In this document: positions 17,946 to 26,837 of the stretch, piece by piece
Layout: each line of letters opens with the position of its first letter
Numbering within the stretch: position 1 is the first letter of the stretch
Source: Bacillota bacterium
Lineage (GTDB): Bacteria; Bacillota; Limnochordia; DTU080
Direction: 5' to 3'
Assembly (NCBI GenBank): GCA_012840225.1
Contig: DULU01000002.1
Location: 1-64,000 of the forward strand
DNA: 64,000 nt
Translations under genes and position numbers: made by a program
The notes under the pieces: model-generated
Told to the model about the DNA's origin: nothing
Databases searched by the model: none
Seen by the model: only the letters and a program-made list of their open reading frames with translations

Positions 17946-18893
17946 TTACTTCATCATATGGCGCTTAAAGAATTCCACCATTTTCACCTGCATTTCAGCT
18001 GTCTGCTCTGGAGTAACAATATGCAGTTCGCATTCAACACCAAGCGCCGTTAACTTTTCTTTGATGATCTTACCCATTTTGGGATGATGAATAGCCCAAC
18101 TTAAAAGAGTCTTTTTGAGTTGGGGATCCATATTTATCTCAGTGTGCCCTGTAATTGCTCCCATGACCAGATTAGCTTCAGCCGGTAACGGCTCATCGCT
18201 CCAGTTATAATATAAGAAAACAGGCGGACCGCAAGCATGAAACCAGGTCATCGGTGCCGCTTCTTTAAACAGACGCCTAGCTTCAGGAGTGTCCATTTGA
18301 TCAACAGACAATCCATAAAAAGGCAGCATAAAAGAATGGACTGTCGCGGGGGCTAGACCTATCTCTTGATAAAATAGTGGATCATAGGAGCACTGGGTAT
18401 TAACCGCGCCGACACAGGTAAGGCTGGTAGATTGACGGGCTACAGGATCCGGGCTAGTCGGATCGGCCAGATCGGGATGGAAAGCCAGCCACAAGGAGAT
18501 ACCGCCTCCGGCAGAACCGCCTGTGGCTGCTATCCTCTCGGCATTAATATGCCATTCTGCTGCTTTACTGCGCATAAATTGGATGGCTCTGCCGGCATCA
18601 TGCATGAATGCCGGAAAGGTCACCTCATTGGATAAGCGATAGTTAATAGCAGCCACGGCAAAACCGGCTTCAAGGCAAAGTCGAAGCAAATGCGCCGGCA
18701 GCTTAGTTTTATCGCCGGATTTAAAGCCACCGCCGTGAATGTATACGACGAGCGGGGCGGGATCATGCCCCGGTTTATGAGGATGCCAAAAATCGATGAC
18801 ATGGCGCTCGTGGGAACCATAAGCCACATCGGCTAGGTCAGGAGGCGGTTTTTCCATTGGGATTTTTGCTTTGTTATCTAAAGTGTTGACCAT
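17946..18893 (-). CDS. Alpha/beta hydrolase, esterase/lipase type
   Basis: A 315-residue protein with the oxyanion-hole motif HGGG (in VYIHGGGFKSG) and a nucleophile elbow GGSAGG, as in hormone-sensitive-lipase and BD-FAE type esterases. It has no signal peptide and would hydrolyse a carboxylic ester, perhaps an acetyl group on a sugar or xenobiotic; a role in deacetylating imported oligosaccharides is inference. The ATG at 18893 is supported by AAAGGAGG 6 bases upstream; a longer frame to 18971 has no RBS. Base composition is more AT-rich than neighbours. It stands alone. Confidence 0.85.
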   Translation of the reverse strand: MVNTLDNKAKIPMEKPPPDLADVAYGSHERHVIDFWHPHKPGHDPAPLVVYIHGGGFKSGDKTKLPAHLLRLCLEAGFAVAAINYRLSNEVTFPAFMHDAGRAIQFMRSKAAEWHINAERIAATGGSAGGGISLWLAFHPDLADPTSPDPVARQSTSLTCVGAVNTQCSYDPLFYQEIGLAPATVHSFMLPFYGLSVDQMDTPEARRLFKEAAPMTWFHACGPPVFLYYNWSDEPLPAEANLVMGAITGHTEINMDPQLKKTLLSWAIHHPKMGKIIKEKLTALGVECELHIVTPEQTAEMQVKMVEFFKRHMMK

Positions 18894-18957
18894 ACCTTTC
18901 CTCCTTTTGTGTTTATGTGTCTTACTAATCTTCCATAAAGCGATAATCGATGGCGTC

Positions 18958-19150
18958 GGCTCTCTCTCCATTTTTGATAGTTAGGCGAAAAGGCCGGTGC
19001 TCCTTCAGGATGGACAATCAGCTGTCCATTCTTATCTCTCGGGTCACCGCGACGTTCTCTCGGAAGGTTTGCCGGACCCAAGCTTGCAACGCTTGTGGCT
19101 TTGGAGCGCGACTCATGGTCCGGCCTTTGAACAAGTGCAACATTCTGTAG
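18958..19150 (-). pseudogene. Possible degenerate duplicate of the histidine kinase 3' part
   Basis: At 19095-19116 a 22-base stretch differs by one base from 19326-19347 inside the histidine kinase gene. In translation the relic reads DHESRSKATSVASLGP against TDESRSRATGGAGLGL in the intact gene. It lies directly downstream of the intact gene on the same strand. A decayed partial duplication is the simplest reading; the rest of the region shows little similarity by eye. Confidence 0.4.
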
Positions 19151-19171
19151 CAATCGCCGATATTCATCTGC

Positions 19172-20698
19172 TCAGTTGCCTACTTCGCCTGATACGGCCG
19201 GAGACGCCGCCGGCAGCACAATGGTTATGCGGGTACCGATGCCTTCCCGGCTGAGAACTTCCATATAGCCGTCATGCCTGGTGGCGATCCATTTGGCGAT
19301 GGAAAGGCCCAGACCGGCACCGCCGGTGGCTCTGGAGCGCGACTCATCGGTGCGGTAAAAGCGGTCGAAGATGCGGGGCACGGCTTCGGCGGGAATGCCG
19401 ATACCTGTGTCTGTAACGCTCATTTTGGCATAACCATTATCCAATCCGCAGGCTAAGGTGATCTTGCCGCCGGGGTCGGTGTATTTGACGGCATTGTCGA
19501 CCAGGATGCGCAACGCCTGCTTTATGAGGGCTTTGTCGGCCACGACCGGAGCGTTGGCGGTTTTTAGCTCCAGCACATGGGTATTATCCAGCATTTTGGT
19601 CTCTTCGGCCACTTCGGCGACGATCTCCGCCAGATCGCACAATTCCGCCTGCAGCATGATGGTGTTGTTGTCGCCCCTGGCTAAAAACAAAAGCTGCTCC
19701 ACCAGATCCTTCATGTTGGCGGCTTCTTCTTTGATGGCGTTTATGGCTTCCTGAAGCGTTTTCTCGTCATGCTTGCCCCAGCGGTCGAGCAGGTTGGCAT
19801 AACCCTGAATGACGGAGATAGGCGTCCGCAGCTCGTGAGAGGCGTCGGAAACGAAGCGGATCTGCACTTTATATGCTTCATTGATCCTGTCCAGCATGTT
19901 GTTGATGGCCTGGGCCAGGTTCTTCAATTCATCCTGGGTTTCTTCTATCGGGATTCTGGTGTCCAGCCTGGCGGCATCGATGTCTTCCAGTTTCCCCGCC
20001 AGGGCGGCCATCTTCTCCGGATCGAGGTGTTTTGAGGCGGCATTCAAATTTTGGGCGGCCTTGGTGAGCTCGGTTATCGGGTCCAGCATCTTGCGCACCA
20101 TGCGCCGGTTTTTCTCGGCTTCCGATATGACCGTCAAGAGTTCCACGAGCACCAGCACGGCAAAGCAGACGGTGAAGAGGAAGAGAAATCCACTTACATT
20201 TATGGTAATGCGGGCTAAGGCGGTGCCGATGGGCAGAGTCAAGGCATAATAAACTTTCCCGCCGGCATACTCAATATGGCGAGCGGCTGCCCGGGTGTTC
20301 TCCGGCAGGATGGCGGAAAAAGGGGCAGGCAGGGTAGGGATCCTGATGGTAAGCTGACCTGACGGACTTCCGGGGCCGGGTGAGGGAGTTTTCGCATTTC
20401 TTACCCCTTTCCATTGCCCCTCCCCGTCTTCCTCCTCCTCTTCCTCTTCCAAGGCCTGCACTTCCACGCCGGCCAGCTCAGCCCAGGAGAAGGCGCTCTC
20501 GCTCACCTGAGGCAAGCCGAAGTAGGCAATCAGTTTGCCGGCCTCGGCTCCCTTGTTTTCGCAATAATATAAAAGCACCCCTGCCGCCAGCAAGCAGATC
20601 AACACGTCCAACGACAGCATCACGCTCAACAGGCGCAGCATGCTGGCCACGTTGAGCCTACGGGTTATGGAGACTGTGCTTTTCATCTTTGATGACAT
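19172..20698 (-). CDS. Two-component sensor histidine kinase
   Basis: This protein of 508 residues has a transmembrane segment near residues 20-45, an extracytoplasmic part, a second membrane segment near 175-200, a HAMP-like linker, a HisKA domain with the phospho-acceptor in SDASHELRTP, and a HATPase domain with DTGIGIP and GAGLGLSIAKW. It would autophosphorylate and pass phosphate to the response regulator encoded just upstream. Its sensory part carries an unusual acidic run (EEEEEEEDGEG) followed by a Pro/Gly/Ser stretch. The start at 20698 has GGAG 6 bases upstream and overlaps the regulator gene by 41 bases, implying coupled translation; 20686 and 20710 are alternatives. Confidence 0.92.
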   Translation of the reverse strand: MSSKMKSTVSITRRLNVASMLRLLSVMLSLDVLICLLAAGVLLYYCENKGAEAGKLIAYFGLPQVSESAFSWAELAGVEVQALEEEEEEEDGEGQWKGVRNAKTPSPGPGSPSGQLTIRIPTLPAPFSAILPENTRAAARHIEYAGGKVYYALTLPIGTALARITINVSGFLFLFTVCFAVLVLVELLTVISEAEKNRRMVRKMLDPITELTKAAQNLNAASKHLDPEKMAALAGKLEDIDAARLDTRIPIEETQDELKNLAQAINNMLDRINEAYKVQIRFVSDASHELRTPISVIQGYANLLDRWGKHDEKTLQEAINAIKEEAANMKDLVEQLLFLARGDNNTIMLQAELCDLAEIVAEVAEETKMLDNTHVLELKTANAPVVADKALIKQALRILVDNAVKYTDPGGKITLACGLDNGYAKMSVTDTGIGIPAEAVPRIFDRFYRTDESRSRATGGAGLGLSIAKWIATRHDGYMEVLSREGIGTRITIVLPAASPAVSGEVGN

Positions 20699-21359
20699 AG
20701 CCGACTCCACGCACCGTATGGATGAGCTTCACGCCGAAGGCTTCGTCGATCTTCTGGCGCAGGAAGCGTATATACACATCCACGGTGTTGGTACCTCCGT
20801 CGAAATCGCTTTCCCACACATTTTCCAACAGCGATTCCCTGGTCACCACGATGCCCTTGTTTTTCAAGAGCCAATAAAGCAGGTCAAACTCCCGCTTGGT
20901 CAGCTCAACCGGGGTGCCGGAAACAGTTACGGTGCGGCGCTTGGCATCGAGCGTCACCGTCTGTGCCGAGAGTATTTCCTCCTTCTCCGCCACCGCCTTC
21001 TTGCGCAGGGCCGTGCGGATGCGGGCCAAAAGCTCCTCGATGGCAAAGGGTTTGGTAACATAATCGTCGGCCCCCATGTCGAGGCCGGATACTTTGTCGC
21101 TCACCGCGTCCCTGGCGGTAAGGATGATGACCGGCATGGAAGCGTCTTCCCGCCTGATGCGCCGGAGCACTTCCATGCCGTTTATCCCGGGGAGCATGAT
21201 GTCGAGGATCACCAGATCGAAATGACCGCTCAAGGCCAACTCTACTCCTCTGCGACCGTCGTAGGCTTTCGTCACCGCATAACCTTCGTAGGTCAGTTCC
21301 AGCTCGACGAACCTGGCAATCTTCTCTTCATCTTCGATAAGCAGGATTTTCGTCCCCAT
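20658..21359 (-). CDS. OmpR/PhoB-type response regulator
   Basis: A 233-residue protein with a receiver domain (acidic pocket EDEE near residues 9-12, phosphorylation site in LVILDIMLPG, conserved Lys in YVTKPF) and a C-terminal winged helix (ELTKREFDLLYWLLKN, TNTVDVYIRFLRQKI). It binds DNA when phosphorylated by the kinase whose gene overlaps its 3' end. GGGAG lies 6 bases before the ATG. The DUF4342 gene lies 20 bp upstream and is likely in the same operon. Confidence 0.95.
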   Translation of the reverse strand: MGTKILLIEDEEKIARFVELELTYEGYAVTKAYDGRRGVELALSGHFDLVILDIMLPGINGMEVLRRIRREDASMPVIILTARDAVSDKVSGLDMGADDYVTKPFAIEELLARIRTALRKKAVAEKEEILSAQTVTLDAKRRTVTVSGTPVELTKREFDLLYWLLKNKGIVVTRESLLENVWESDFDGGTNTVDVYIRFLRQKIDEAFGVKLIHTVRGVGYVIKDEKHSLHNP

Positions 21360-21379
21360 TTAATGCTCCCGCATTCCTT

Positions 21380-21928
21380 TCAGCGCTCCATTTCATCCTG
21401 GAACTTTTTCTTAATGCCCTCAGCGGTTTCCGTGGCGCTTTCCATGAATTTATTGACGGTTTCTTTGCCGAACTCTTTGCCTCTGAAGCTATACCTGAAG
21501 CCAAAGAACAAGCTGACCAACATCAGCGGCACCACAAACCAGAAACCGATGATCAGGAGAAACACCAGGACGGTAATAGGACAGGCAAACAGCTCTTCAT
21601 CACGCTTGTGGGCCACCAGGTAGTTGGTATTGCCGATATGGAACAGTTTGGCCAGGAAGCGGAACAGCTTGCCCAAAAAGTCCCAAAAGCCGTCTCCTTT
21701 GTTTTCTTTTCCCGCCTTGACATTTTCCCTTCTGGGCTGAATCTCCTCTTCCTGGCTCCTGCTGCTATAATACCCCCCGCTTGGGGGTGGAGCCGTCTTA
21801 CCTTTCTTTTCCAGCCATATGAGTGCCTCCAGCAGATCGTCCCCCGTGGCGTCGAGCGCCGCTTTTGCGTCCTCGTAGCTTACCCCGGCTTTCTGGCGGA
21901 GCTTTTCCGCCTGTTCAAGTGTGGCCAT
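21380..21928 (-). CDS. DUF4342 protein with UBA/TS-N-like N-terminus
   Basis: A 182-residue protein. Residues 1-45 form a UBA-like three-helix domain (LEQAEKLRQKAGVSYEDAKAALDATGDD) like that of EF-Ts. The middle is charged, and a strong hydrophobic segment follows near 120-145 (ITVLVFLLIIGFWFVVPLML), then an amphipathic tail. DUF4342 proteins commonly have this layout; their function is not established. I chose the ATG at 21928 because GGAGGG is 9 bases upstream. It lies 20 bp before the response regulator gene, so it may be a membrane partner of the two-component system, which is inference. Confidence 0.8.
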   Translation of the reverse strand: MATLEQAEKLRQKAGVSYEDAKAALDATGDDLLEALIWLEKKGKTAPPPSGGYYSSRSQEEEIQPRRENVKAGKENKGDGFWDFLGKLFRFLAKLFHIGNTNYLVAHKRDEELFACPITVLVFLLIIGFWFVVPLMLVSLFFGFRYSFRGKEFGKETVNKFMESATETAEGIKKKFQDEMER

Positions 21929-22068
21929 AGTAATAATCCCTCCTGCTTTTTTCCTTGTGGTTTTCGTTGCGGCTTTATCTTCGCACAGGAGGCTTAAAAA
22001 CAAATCCAAGCAAAATTAAAATGAGATTAAAAATGCTTGCCCGCCCGACGAGGTGCCGGCGCTCCCGG

Positions 22069-23787
22069 CTAACTCACCTCAAACACCGCCATTACCTCAT
22101 CGCTATCGGCATAGCCAATGCGGATGGCCTTGGCCCGCACCGTCGTCTGTCCCAGGGGGAGCCGGATGGGAGCAGTATAAAGCAGCCAGCGGGGGTGGGG
22201 GCTTTGCTCCAGGGGCGCCTGGGTGTTGGGCTCCAGGGTGTTGGGCTCCAGGGTGTAGGCGATGGAGGCGCCCTGGGTGGCGCAATAAAGCTGCACGGCG
22301 GCGGGGGCGGCAAGCTTGGCATGGAGCGGCGCCGCCGGGACCTCAGCCGGAGCCGGAGTTGTCGTCTCATGGCTCTCATGGCTCGGTGCCGCCGGGGCCG
22401 TCAGGGCGGTTACAGCCGGGCTGTCCACGGTGAGGGGCACGAAGACAGGGGCCGCCGTTTTCGGCTGCTTCCCACCCGGGTACCAGCGCCGGACCATTTC
22501 CGCCTCAGCGATCTCGCCCATATCGCCGACTTCTCTCCGCCACTCCTCCAGCGCCTGCCGCAGCCGCTGCAGTTCGTCGGCATAGGCCGGATCGGCAGCC
22601 AGGTTGTTTATTTCGTGAGGATCGGCAGTTGTATCATAAAGCTCTTCCACCGGGCGGGGCTCAAACAAGAGCTTTTGCGGCCCGGTCAACTCCCCCGCCA
22701 GGTACAGCCGCCAGAGTTCCTGCATGATCGGGTGCCGGTTCAGATAGGAGACCCAGATCATATAAGGCGTGTTGGGGTAATAATGGCGGATATACTTAAA
22801 GCGCTTATCGCGCACCGCTCGCACCATGTCGTAGTCCTGATCATAGCGATCGCGGGACATATAGACATAGCGGCGCGGCGGGGCGGCCTGTTCGCCCAGG
22901 AAAGCCCGGCCTTGCAGGTGAGGCGGTATCGGCACCCCGGCCAGGGAGAGGACCGTCGGTCCCAAATCGATGGTGCTGACCAACTGCTCGTTCACGCTTC
23001 CCGGGGCGAGATGGCCCGGCCAGCGCACGATCAGCGGCACATGCACGCCCGCATCATATGGCCAGCGCTTGCCTCTGGGCAATGGCCCGTGATCGCTCCA
23101 GTGAAAGACGATGGTGTTCTCCTCCAGGCCGTCCTCCCGGAGCTGCTCCAGGAGCCTCCCCAGCAAGGTGTCGTTATGCTCGATATTGGCATACATCCTG
23201 GCCATGGCCAGGCGCATTTTCGGCGTGTCGGGGAAATAGGGCGGGAGCGGAATGGCCGAAAGATCCCACCGGCTCAGGTCCTCCCCCTCCTTGGGCCACA
23301 TCCCGCTTTCATGAGTGCGGTCCAGGTTAAAGACGGCGAAGAACGGCTGGTCCTTGTCGGGCCTGTTCCGCCAGTGGGCTTTCCGGCTGCACTCGTCCCA
23401 GGCGGTGAGCGGCGGGGTGAACTGGTAATCCGTTTTCACATTGTTGGTGCAATAATACCCGGCCGCCCGCAGATACTCGGTGAAGCATTTGACATAGTGC
23501 GGCACCACGGCGGAATATGGCGTCGGGAGCTCGGGGGCTGCCGCCTCGGTATGGGTGGTGCGCATGTGGTGCGTGCCGATGGAGATGGGGTACATGCCCG
23601 TGATGATGGCGGAACGGGCCGGTGCACAGACGCCGGCCGTAGAGAAAGCATTCGGCCACCGACAACCCTCGGCCGCCAGGCGGTCCACATTGGGAGTGCG
23701 GGCCACCGGGTCCCCGTAGCAGCCATAAAACGGGTTGGTGTCCTCAAAGGATATCCAGAGTATATTAGGTCTTCCGTGCCTGGTCAC
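22069..23787 (-). CDS. Sulfatase (FGly type) with C-terminal chitobiase-like domain
   Basis: A 572-residue protein with a sulfatase domain at about residues 7-430. The formylglycine-precursor motif C54-A-P-A-R58 is intact and is followed by SAIITG. It would release sulfate from a sulfated sugar. After a Pro/Ala/Thr-rich linker it ends in a beta-sandwich like the chitobiase/hexosaminidase C-terminal domain (VRAKAIRIGYADSDE), unusual for a sulfatase and with an internal LEPNT duplication. No signal peptide is visible. I chose the GTG at 23787 because GGAAGGAG lies upstream. No sulfatase-maturing enzyme is encoded in the window. Confidence 0.88.
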   Translation of the reverse strand: MTRHGRPNILWISFEDTNPFYGCYGDPVARTPNVDRLAAEGCRWPNAFSTAGVCAPARSAIITGMYPISIGTHHMRTTHTEAAAPELPTPYSAVVPHYVKCFTEYLRAAGYYCTNNVKTDYQFTPPLTAWDECSRKAHWRNRPDKDQPFFAVFNLDRTHESGMWPKEGEDLSRWDLSAIPLPPYFPDTPKMRLAMARMYANIEHNDTLLGRLLEQLREDGLEENTIVFHWSDHGPLPRGKRWPYDAGVHVPLIVRWPGHLAPGSVNEQLVSTIDLGPTVLSLAGVPIPPHLQGRAFLGEQAAPPRRYVYMSRDRYDQDYDMVRAVRDKRFKYIRHYYPNTPYMIWVSYLNRHPIMQELWRLYLAGELTGPQKLLFEPRPVEELYDTTADPHEINNLAADPAYADELQRLRQALEEWRREVGDMGEIAEAEMVRRWYPGGKQPKTAAPVFVPLTVDSPAVTALTAPAAPSHESHETTTPAPAEVPAAPLHAKLAAPAAVQLYCATQGASIAYTLEPNTLEPNTQAPLEQSPHPRWLLYTAPIRLPLGQTTVRAKAIRIGYADSDEVMAVFEVS

Positions 23788-24267
23788 TGGGTTCTCCTTC
23801 CTCTTGGTATTACGGATACCCATTCACCAAGGGAGAGGGTTTCACCTTTTGCCATACTGAAGCGACTAAAGTGGTCAGCGGGGAGAGAGGGTGTGGGCCA
23901 AAGGTGACTTGGGGGATGGTGGAGCGGCGCGGTGGGTATGCATGGCGATGGGGTGCAATGTGATAAGAGGGGCGAACTTTTTCCCAAAGTATGATCAGCT
24001 CACCCATGACCGGCAGAGGCGGGCAGGCAGCGCTACCCCACCACGACCACTAGCTGGGGTTTTCCTACAGGCATCCCGATCTGTAACCACCCGCCAAAAC
24101 CAAGTTTGGTAAAATTTTCGCCCACCCCCGTTTTTAGGCCCTACTTTGGTAAAAATTTCGCGCCCTTCCCCTCCCCGGCACCTGATTATGAATAGATACA
24201 AGGTGATAGGTCCATCAATCCCGAATAATAGAGTTACCGGAGTATCAAGGAAAAGAGGCTTAGGCAC
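23788..24267. other. Intergenic region with short direct repeats
   Basis: About 480 bp without a gene, between divergent genes. It holds two near-identical copies of TTTGGTAAAATTTTCGC (about 24104-24120 and 24142-24158), and a CCCCA/TGGGG hairpin followed by TTTT near 24030-24061. I see no convincing promoter or coding sequence. Confidence 0.5.
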
Positions 24268-25548
24268 ATGAAAAAGCACCTCCCTCTATCTGTTTTGTCT
24301 GTTGCCGTACTTATTATCACCTTCATCATCGCCGCCGGCGGTCCCGTCTTTGGCGAGCCGCCGGCACCGGGCGAAAGCGTCACACCGCAGGAGCGGCTGG
24401 CTCAACTATTCACCTCCGCCTCCCTCAGTGCCGATTGGTTCTCCCCCGCCGTCCTGGCGCAGCTGCCGCTTGGCCAATTGCAAGCCATAATCGATCAATA
24501 CCGGGGCACCCTCGGTATATATCAGTGGGCTGAGGGGTTGACTCCCCCATCTGCCGCCGCTCCCGGCGCTGTGGAGACAACCTTCCAGCTCATCTTCGAC
24601 GGGGGCACCGTGCCGGCGCAAATCGTGCTGGACAATGAGGGGAGGATCGCCGGGCTCTGGCTGGGCGTGCCGCAACTGAAAGTGGCCGGGCTGGAGGAAC
24701 TCATCTCCCGCTTCACCGAGCTGCCCGGCCAGGTGAGCCTTTTGGTTTATTCTGTGGATAGCCAGGAGGTTTTAGCCGCCGTCGCCCCCACCACTCCCCT
24801 GGCCGTCGGTTCCACCTTTAAGCTGGCCGTTCTGGCCGCTCTCAAGGACAAGATTGCCGCCGGGGCTCTCGCCAGGGACCAGGTAGTTCGCCTGGAAGAG
24901 AAGCATAAAAGCCTGCCCACCGGGATTTTGCAGACCTGGCCCGCCGGTAGCGCTCTCACCATAGAGTCGCTGGCCGCCCTGATGATATCCCTCAGCGACA
25001 ACACGGCCACCGACCTTCTGATCGACGTGGTCGGGCCGGAGGTGGTGGAACTATATGCCGGAAACAACCGGCCGTTCCTTTCCACCCGCCAAGCCTTTAT
25101 CCTGAAAAGCCCGGAAAACAGCGCTTTCCTGGAGGAGTATCGCCGCGGGGATACACAAAAGCGGCGGGAAGTGTTGCAGGCTATAGAAGAGCGGCAGCTG
25201 CCCGACCCCTCCTTATTCGGCGGTAATCCGGTGGCGCTCGATGTGGAATGGTTCTTCTCGGTGAACGATCTGGTCAACTTGATGGCCTATGTGCAGGAGC
25301 TGCCGCTTATGTCCATCAACCCCGGAGCAGCCGACGCCGCAAACTGGCAGCGGGTGGCCTATAAAGGCGGCAGCGAACCGGGTGTCATCAGCATGACCAC
25401 CTGGCTGGTCAGCAAGAGCGGTAAAAGTTATGCCGTCAGCGCCACCTGGAATGATGATGCGGCTCCATTGGATGAAGCCAAGTTCATCGGCCTCTACGGC
25501 TCGCTCTTGGAAGAGCTGAGGAAGCTGGACGAACAGAAAGCGCAGTAG
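24268..25548 (+). CDS. Exported serine hydrolase, class A beta-lactamase fold
   Basis: A 426-residue protein with a signal peptide (about residues 1-29, hydrophobic core VLSVAVLIITFIIAAGG). The catalytic domain carries the class A set S182-T-F-K185, S243-D-N and K366-G-G. About 130 residues before it form an N-terminal domain of unknown function. Class A beta-lactamases are near 290 residues and usually lack such an extension. It may hydrolyse a beta-lactam or act as a peptidase/esterase in the envelope; resistance cannot be claimed from sequence alone. AGAGG lies upstream of the ATG. It is monocistronic, facing the transketolase genes. Confidence 0.85.
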   Translation: MKKHLPLSVLSVAVLIITFIIAAGGPVFGEPPAPGESVTPQERLAQLFTSASLSADWFSPAVLAQLPLGQLQAIIDQYRGTLGIYQWAEGLTPPSAAAPGAVETTFQLIFDGGTVPAQIVLDNEGRIAGLWLGVPQLKVAGLEELISRFTELPGQVSLLVYSVDSQEVLAAVAPTTPLAVGSTFKLAVLAALKDKIAAGALARDQVVRLEEKHKSLPTGILQTWPAGSALTIESLAALMISLSDNTATDLLIDVVGPEVVELYAGNNRPFLSTRQAFILKSPENSAFLEEYRRGDTQKRREVLQAIEERQLPDPSLFGGNPVALDVEWFFSVNDLVNLMAYVQELPLMSINPGAADAANWQRVAYKGGSEPGVISMTTWLVSKSGKSYAVSATWNDDAAPLDEAKFIGLYGSLLEELRKLDEQKAQ

Positions 25549-25630
25549 CAGTAAGGGCAATCAGGGCAATGGGGCAATGGGATAATAAGGGAACAATAAC
25601 CGCCCCTGCCATAACTATATCCATCACTTA

Positions 25631-25723
25631 AATAAGCTACTAAATAAGCTACCGGGGTCGACGGGAAGGGCGGCCTGAGAGGCTTCGCTCATCGGCTGTG
25701 GCACAGCCCACCGTCGACCCCGG
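25631..25723. terminator. Large hairpin between convergent genes
   Basis: CCGGGGTCGACGG at 25652-25664 pairs perfectly with CCGTCGACCCCGG at 25711-25723, and a second hairpin GGCTGTG/CAGCC lies inside. Just upstream TAAATAAGCTAC is repeated twice. It sits between the 3' ends of the serine hydrolase and transketolase genes and probably ends one or both transcripts. Confidence 0.5.
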
Positions 25724-25760
25724 GGTGTTTCTACCTCCCCCACTCACGCAGCAATTCACC

Positions 25761-25835
25761 GGCGGAGGGATTCTCAGGGCGTGCGGAAGGATTCTCCGGG
25801 CAGAGGGATTCTCCGAGCGGAGGGATTCACCGGCA
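25761..25835. repeat. Four imperfect copies of a GGAGGGATTCTC unit
   Basis: Units centred near 25768, 25790, 25808 and 25824 share the core GGGATTC or GGATTC in a GC-rich frame. The fourth runs into the stop codon of the transketolase gene. The spacing is irregular (16-20 bp). Confidence 0.7.
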
Positions 25836-26837
25836 GAAGTCCGCCACCGCCTTTGTTATGCCGGGAGCATCCAGCCTGAAATGAGTCAGCAGCGCTTCAT
25901 AGTCTCCCGATTCCCCGAACACGTCGGGCAAGCCCAATAGGCGCATCGGCACGGGATGATGCTGGATCAGATACTCCGCCACGGCCGAGCCCAGCCCGCC
26001 ATGGATACTGTGCTCCTCAATGGTGACGATCCGCCCCGTCTCCTCTGCCGCCTCCCGCAACAGGGCCGTATCAAGCGGCTTGATGGTGGACATGTCTATC
26101 ACACCAGCCTTGATGCTGTAATCGGCCGCCAGCATCTCGGCGGCCTGCAGGGCTTTGTACACCATATAACCGCAGGCTATCAAGGTTACATCAGCACCCC
26201 GGCGGAGCACCCGGCCCCTGCCGATGGGGAAGCCGGCCTCTTCTTTATATATCACCGGCAGCACCGCCCTGCTCAACCTGATGAATACCGGGCCCCGATA
26301 GGCGGCAGCCGCCATCACCGCCTGAACAGTCTGGTGGGCATCGGCCGGAACAAGCACCGTCAGGTTAGGCAGGGCGCGGGCAATGGCCAGGTCTTCGACG
26401 GACTGGTGAGTGGCACCGTCATATGAATCGGACAACCCGGCATAGGAAGCCGCCACCTTGACGTTCAGCCCGGTATAGGCGATGAGGGAGCGCAGCGGAT
26501 CTCCCGCCCGCATGGTGGCAAATACGGCAAAGGTGTTGGCAAAGGGGATCTTGCCGCAGGCGGCCAGACCGGCGGCCACGCCCAGCATATTGTTCTCCGC
26601 AATGCCCACGTTGAAATATCTATCCGGAAAGGCTTCGCTAAAGAGAACACTTTTGGTGGAATTGCCCACATCGGCCTCCAGCACCACCACCTGGTCGTTT
26701 ATTTCCCCCAACCGGCGCAGAGCGGCGCCATAGGCCTCCCGGCATGATTTCCTGGGAAGAGCGGCCCAATCCCGGTAATTGAGAAGGCTTTTTTCTCCGG
26801 CGACAGGCCCCATGTCCATGTCCATGTTTATGTTCAT
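25827..26837 (-). CDS. Transketolase, C-terminal subunit
   Basis: A 336-residue protein matching the pyrimidine-binding and C-terminal domains of transketolase/DXS (segments VVLEADVGNSTKSV, NVGIAENNMLGVAAGLA and GGLGSAVAEYL). With the N-terminal subunit encoded just upstream it forms a split transketolase that uses thiamine diphosphate to move two-carbon units between sugar phosphates. Its ATG overlaps the stop of the upstream subunit gene (ATGA), implying translational coupling. The first ten residues are Met/Asn/Asp repeats. Homologous split pairs are common in carbohydrate loci; whether the substrate is a pentose or another ketose is unknown. Confidence 0.93.
   Translation of the reverse strand: MNINMDMDMGPVAGEKSLLNYRDWAALPRKSCREAYGAALRRLGEINDQVVVLEADVGNSTKSVLFSEAFPDRYFNVGIAENNMLGVAAGLAACGKIPFANTFAVFATMRAGDPLRSLIAYTGLNVKVAASYAGLSDSYDGATHQSVEDLAIARALPNLTVLVPADAHQTVQAVMAAAAYRGPVFIRLSRAVLPVIYKEEAGFPIGRGRVLRRGADVTLIACGYMVYKALQAAEMLAADYSIKAGVIDMSTIKPLDTALLREAAEETGRIVTIEEHSIHGGLGSAVAEYLIQHHPVPMRLLGLPDVFGESGDYEALLTHFRLDAPGITKAVADFCR

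Noticed and set aside
18878-19153. 91-codon frame upstream of the esterase
   Set aside because: No RBS and no recognisable family; part of it is better explained as a histidine kinase relic.
21955-23907. 650-codon open frame opposite the sulfatase gene
   Set aside because: It is antisense to a clear sulfatase with catalytic motifs and RBS; GC-rich codon use opens the opposite frame. The same holds for 31755-33341, 34075-35535, 13402-14541 and 10840-11619.
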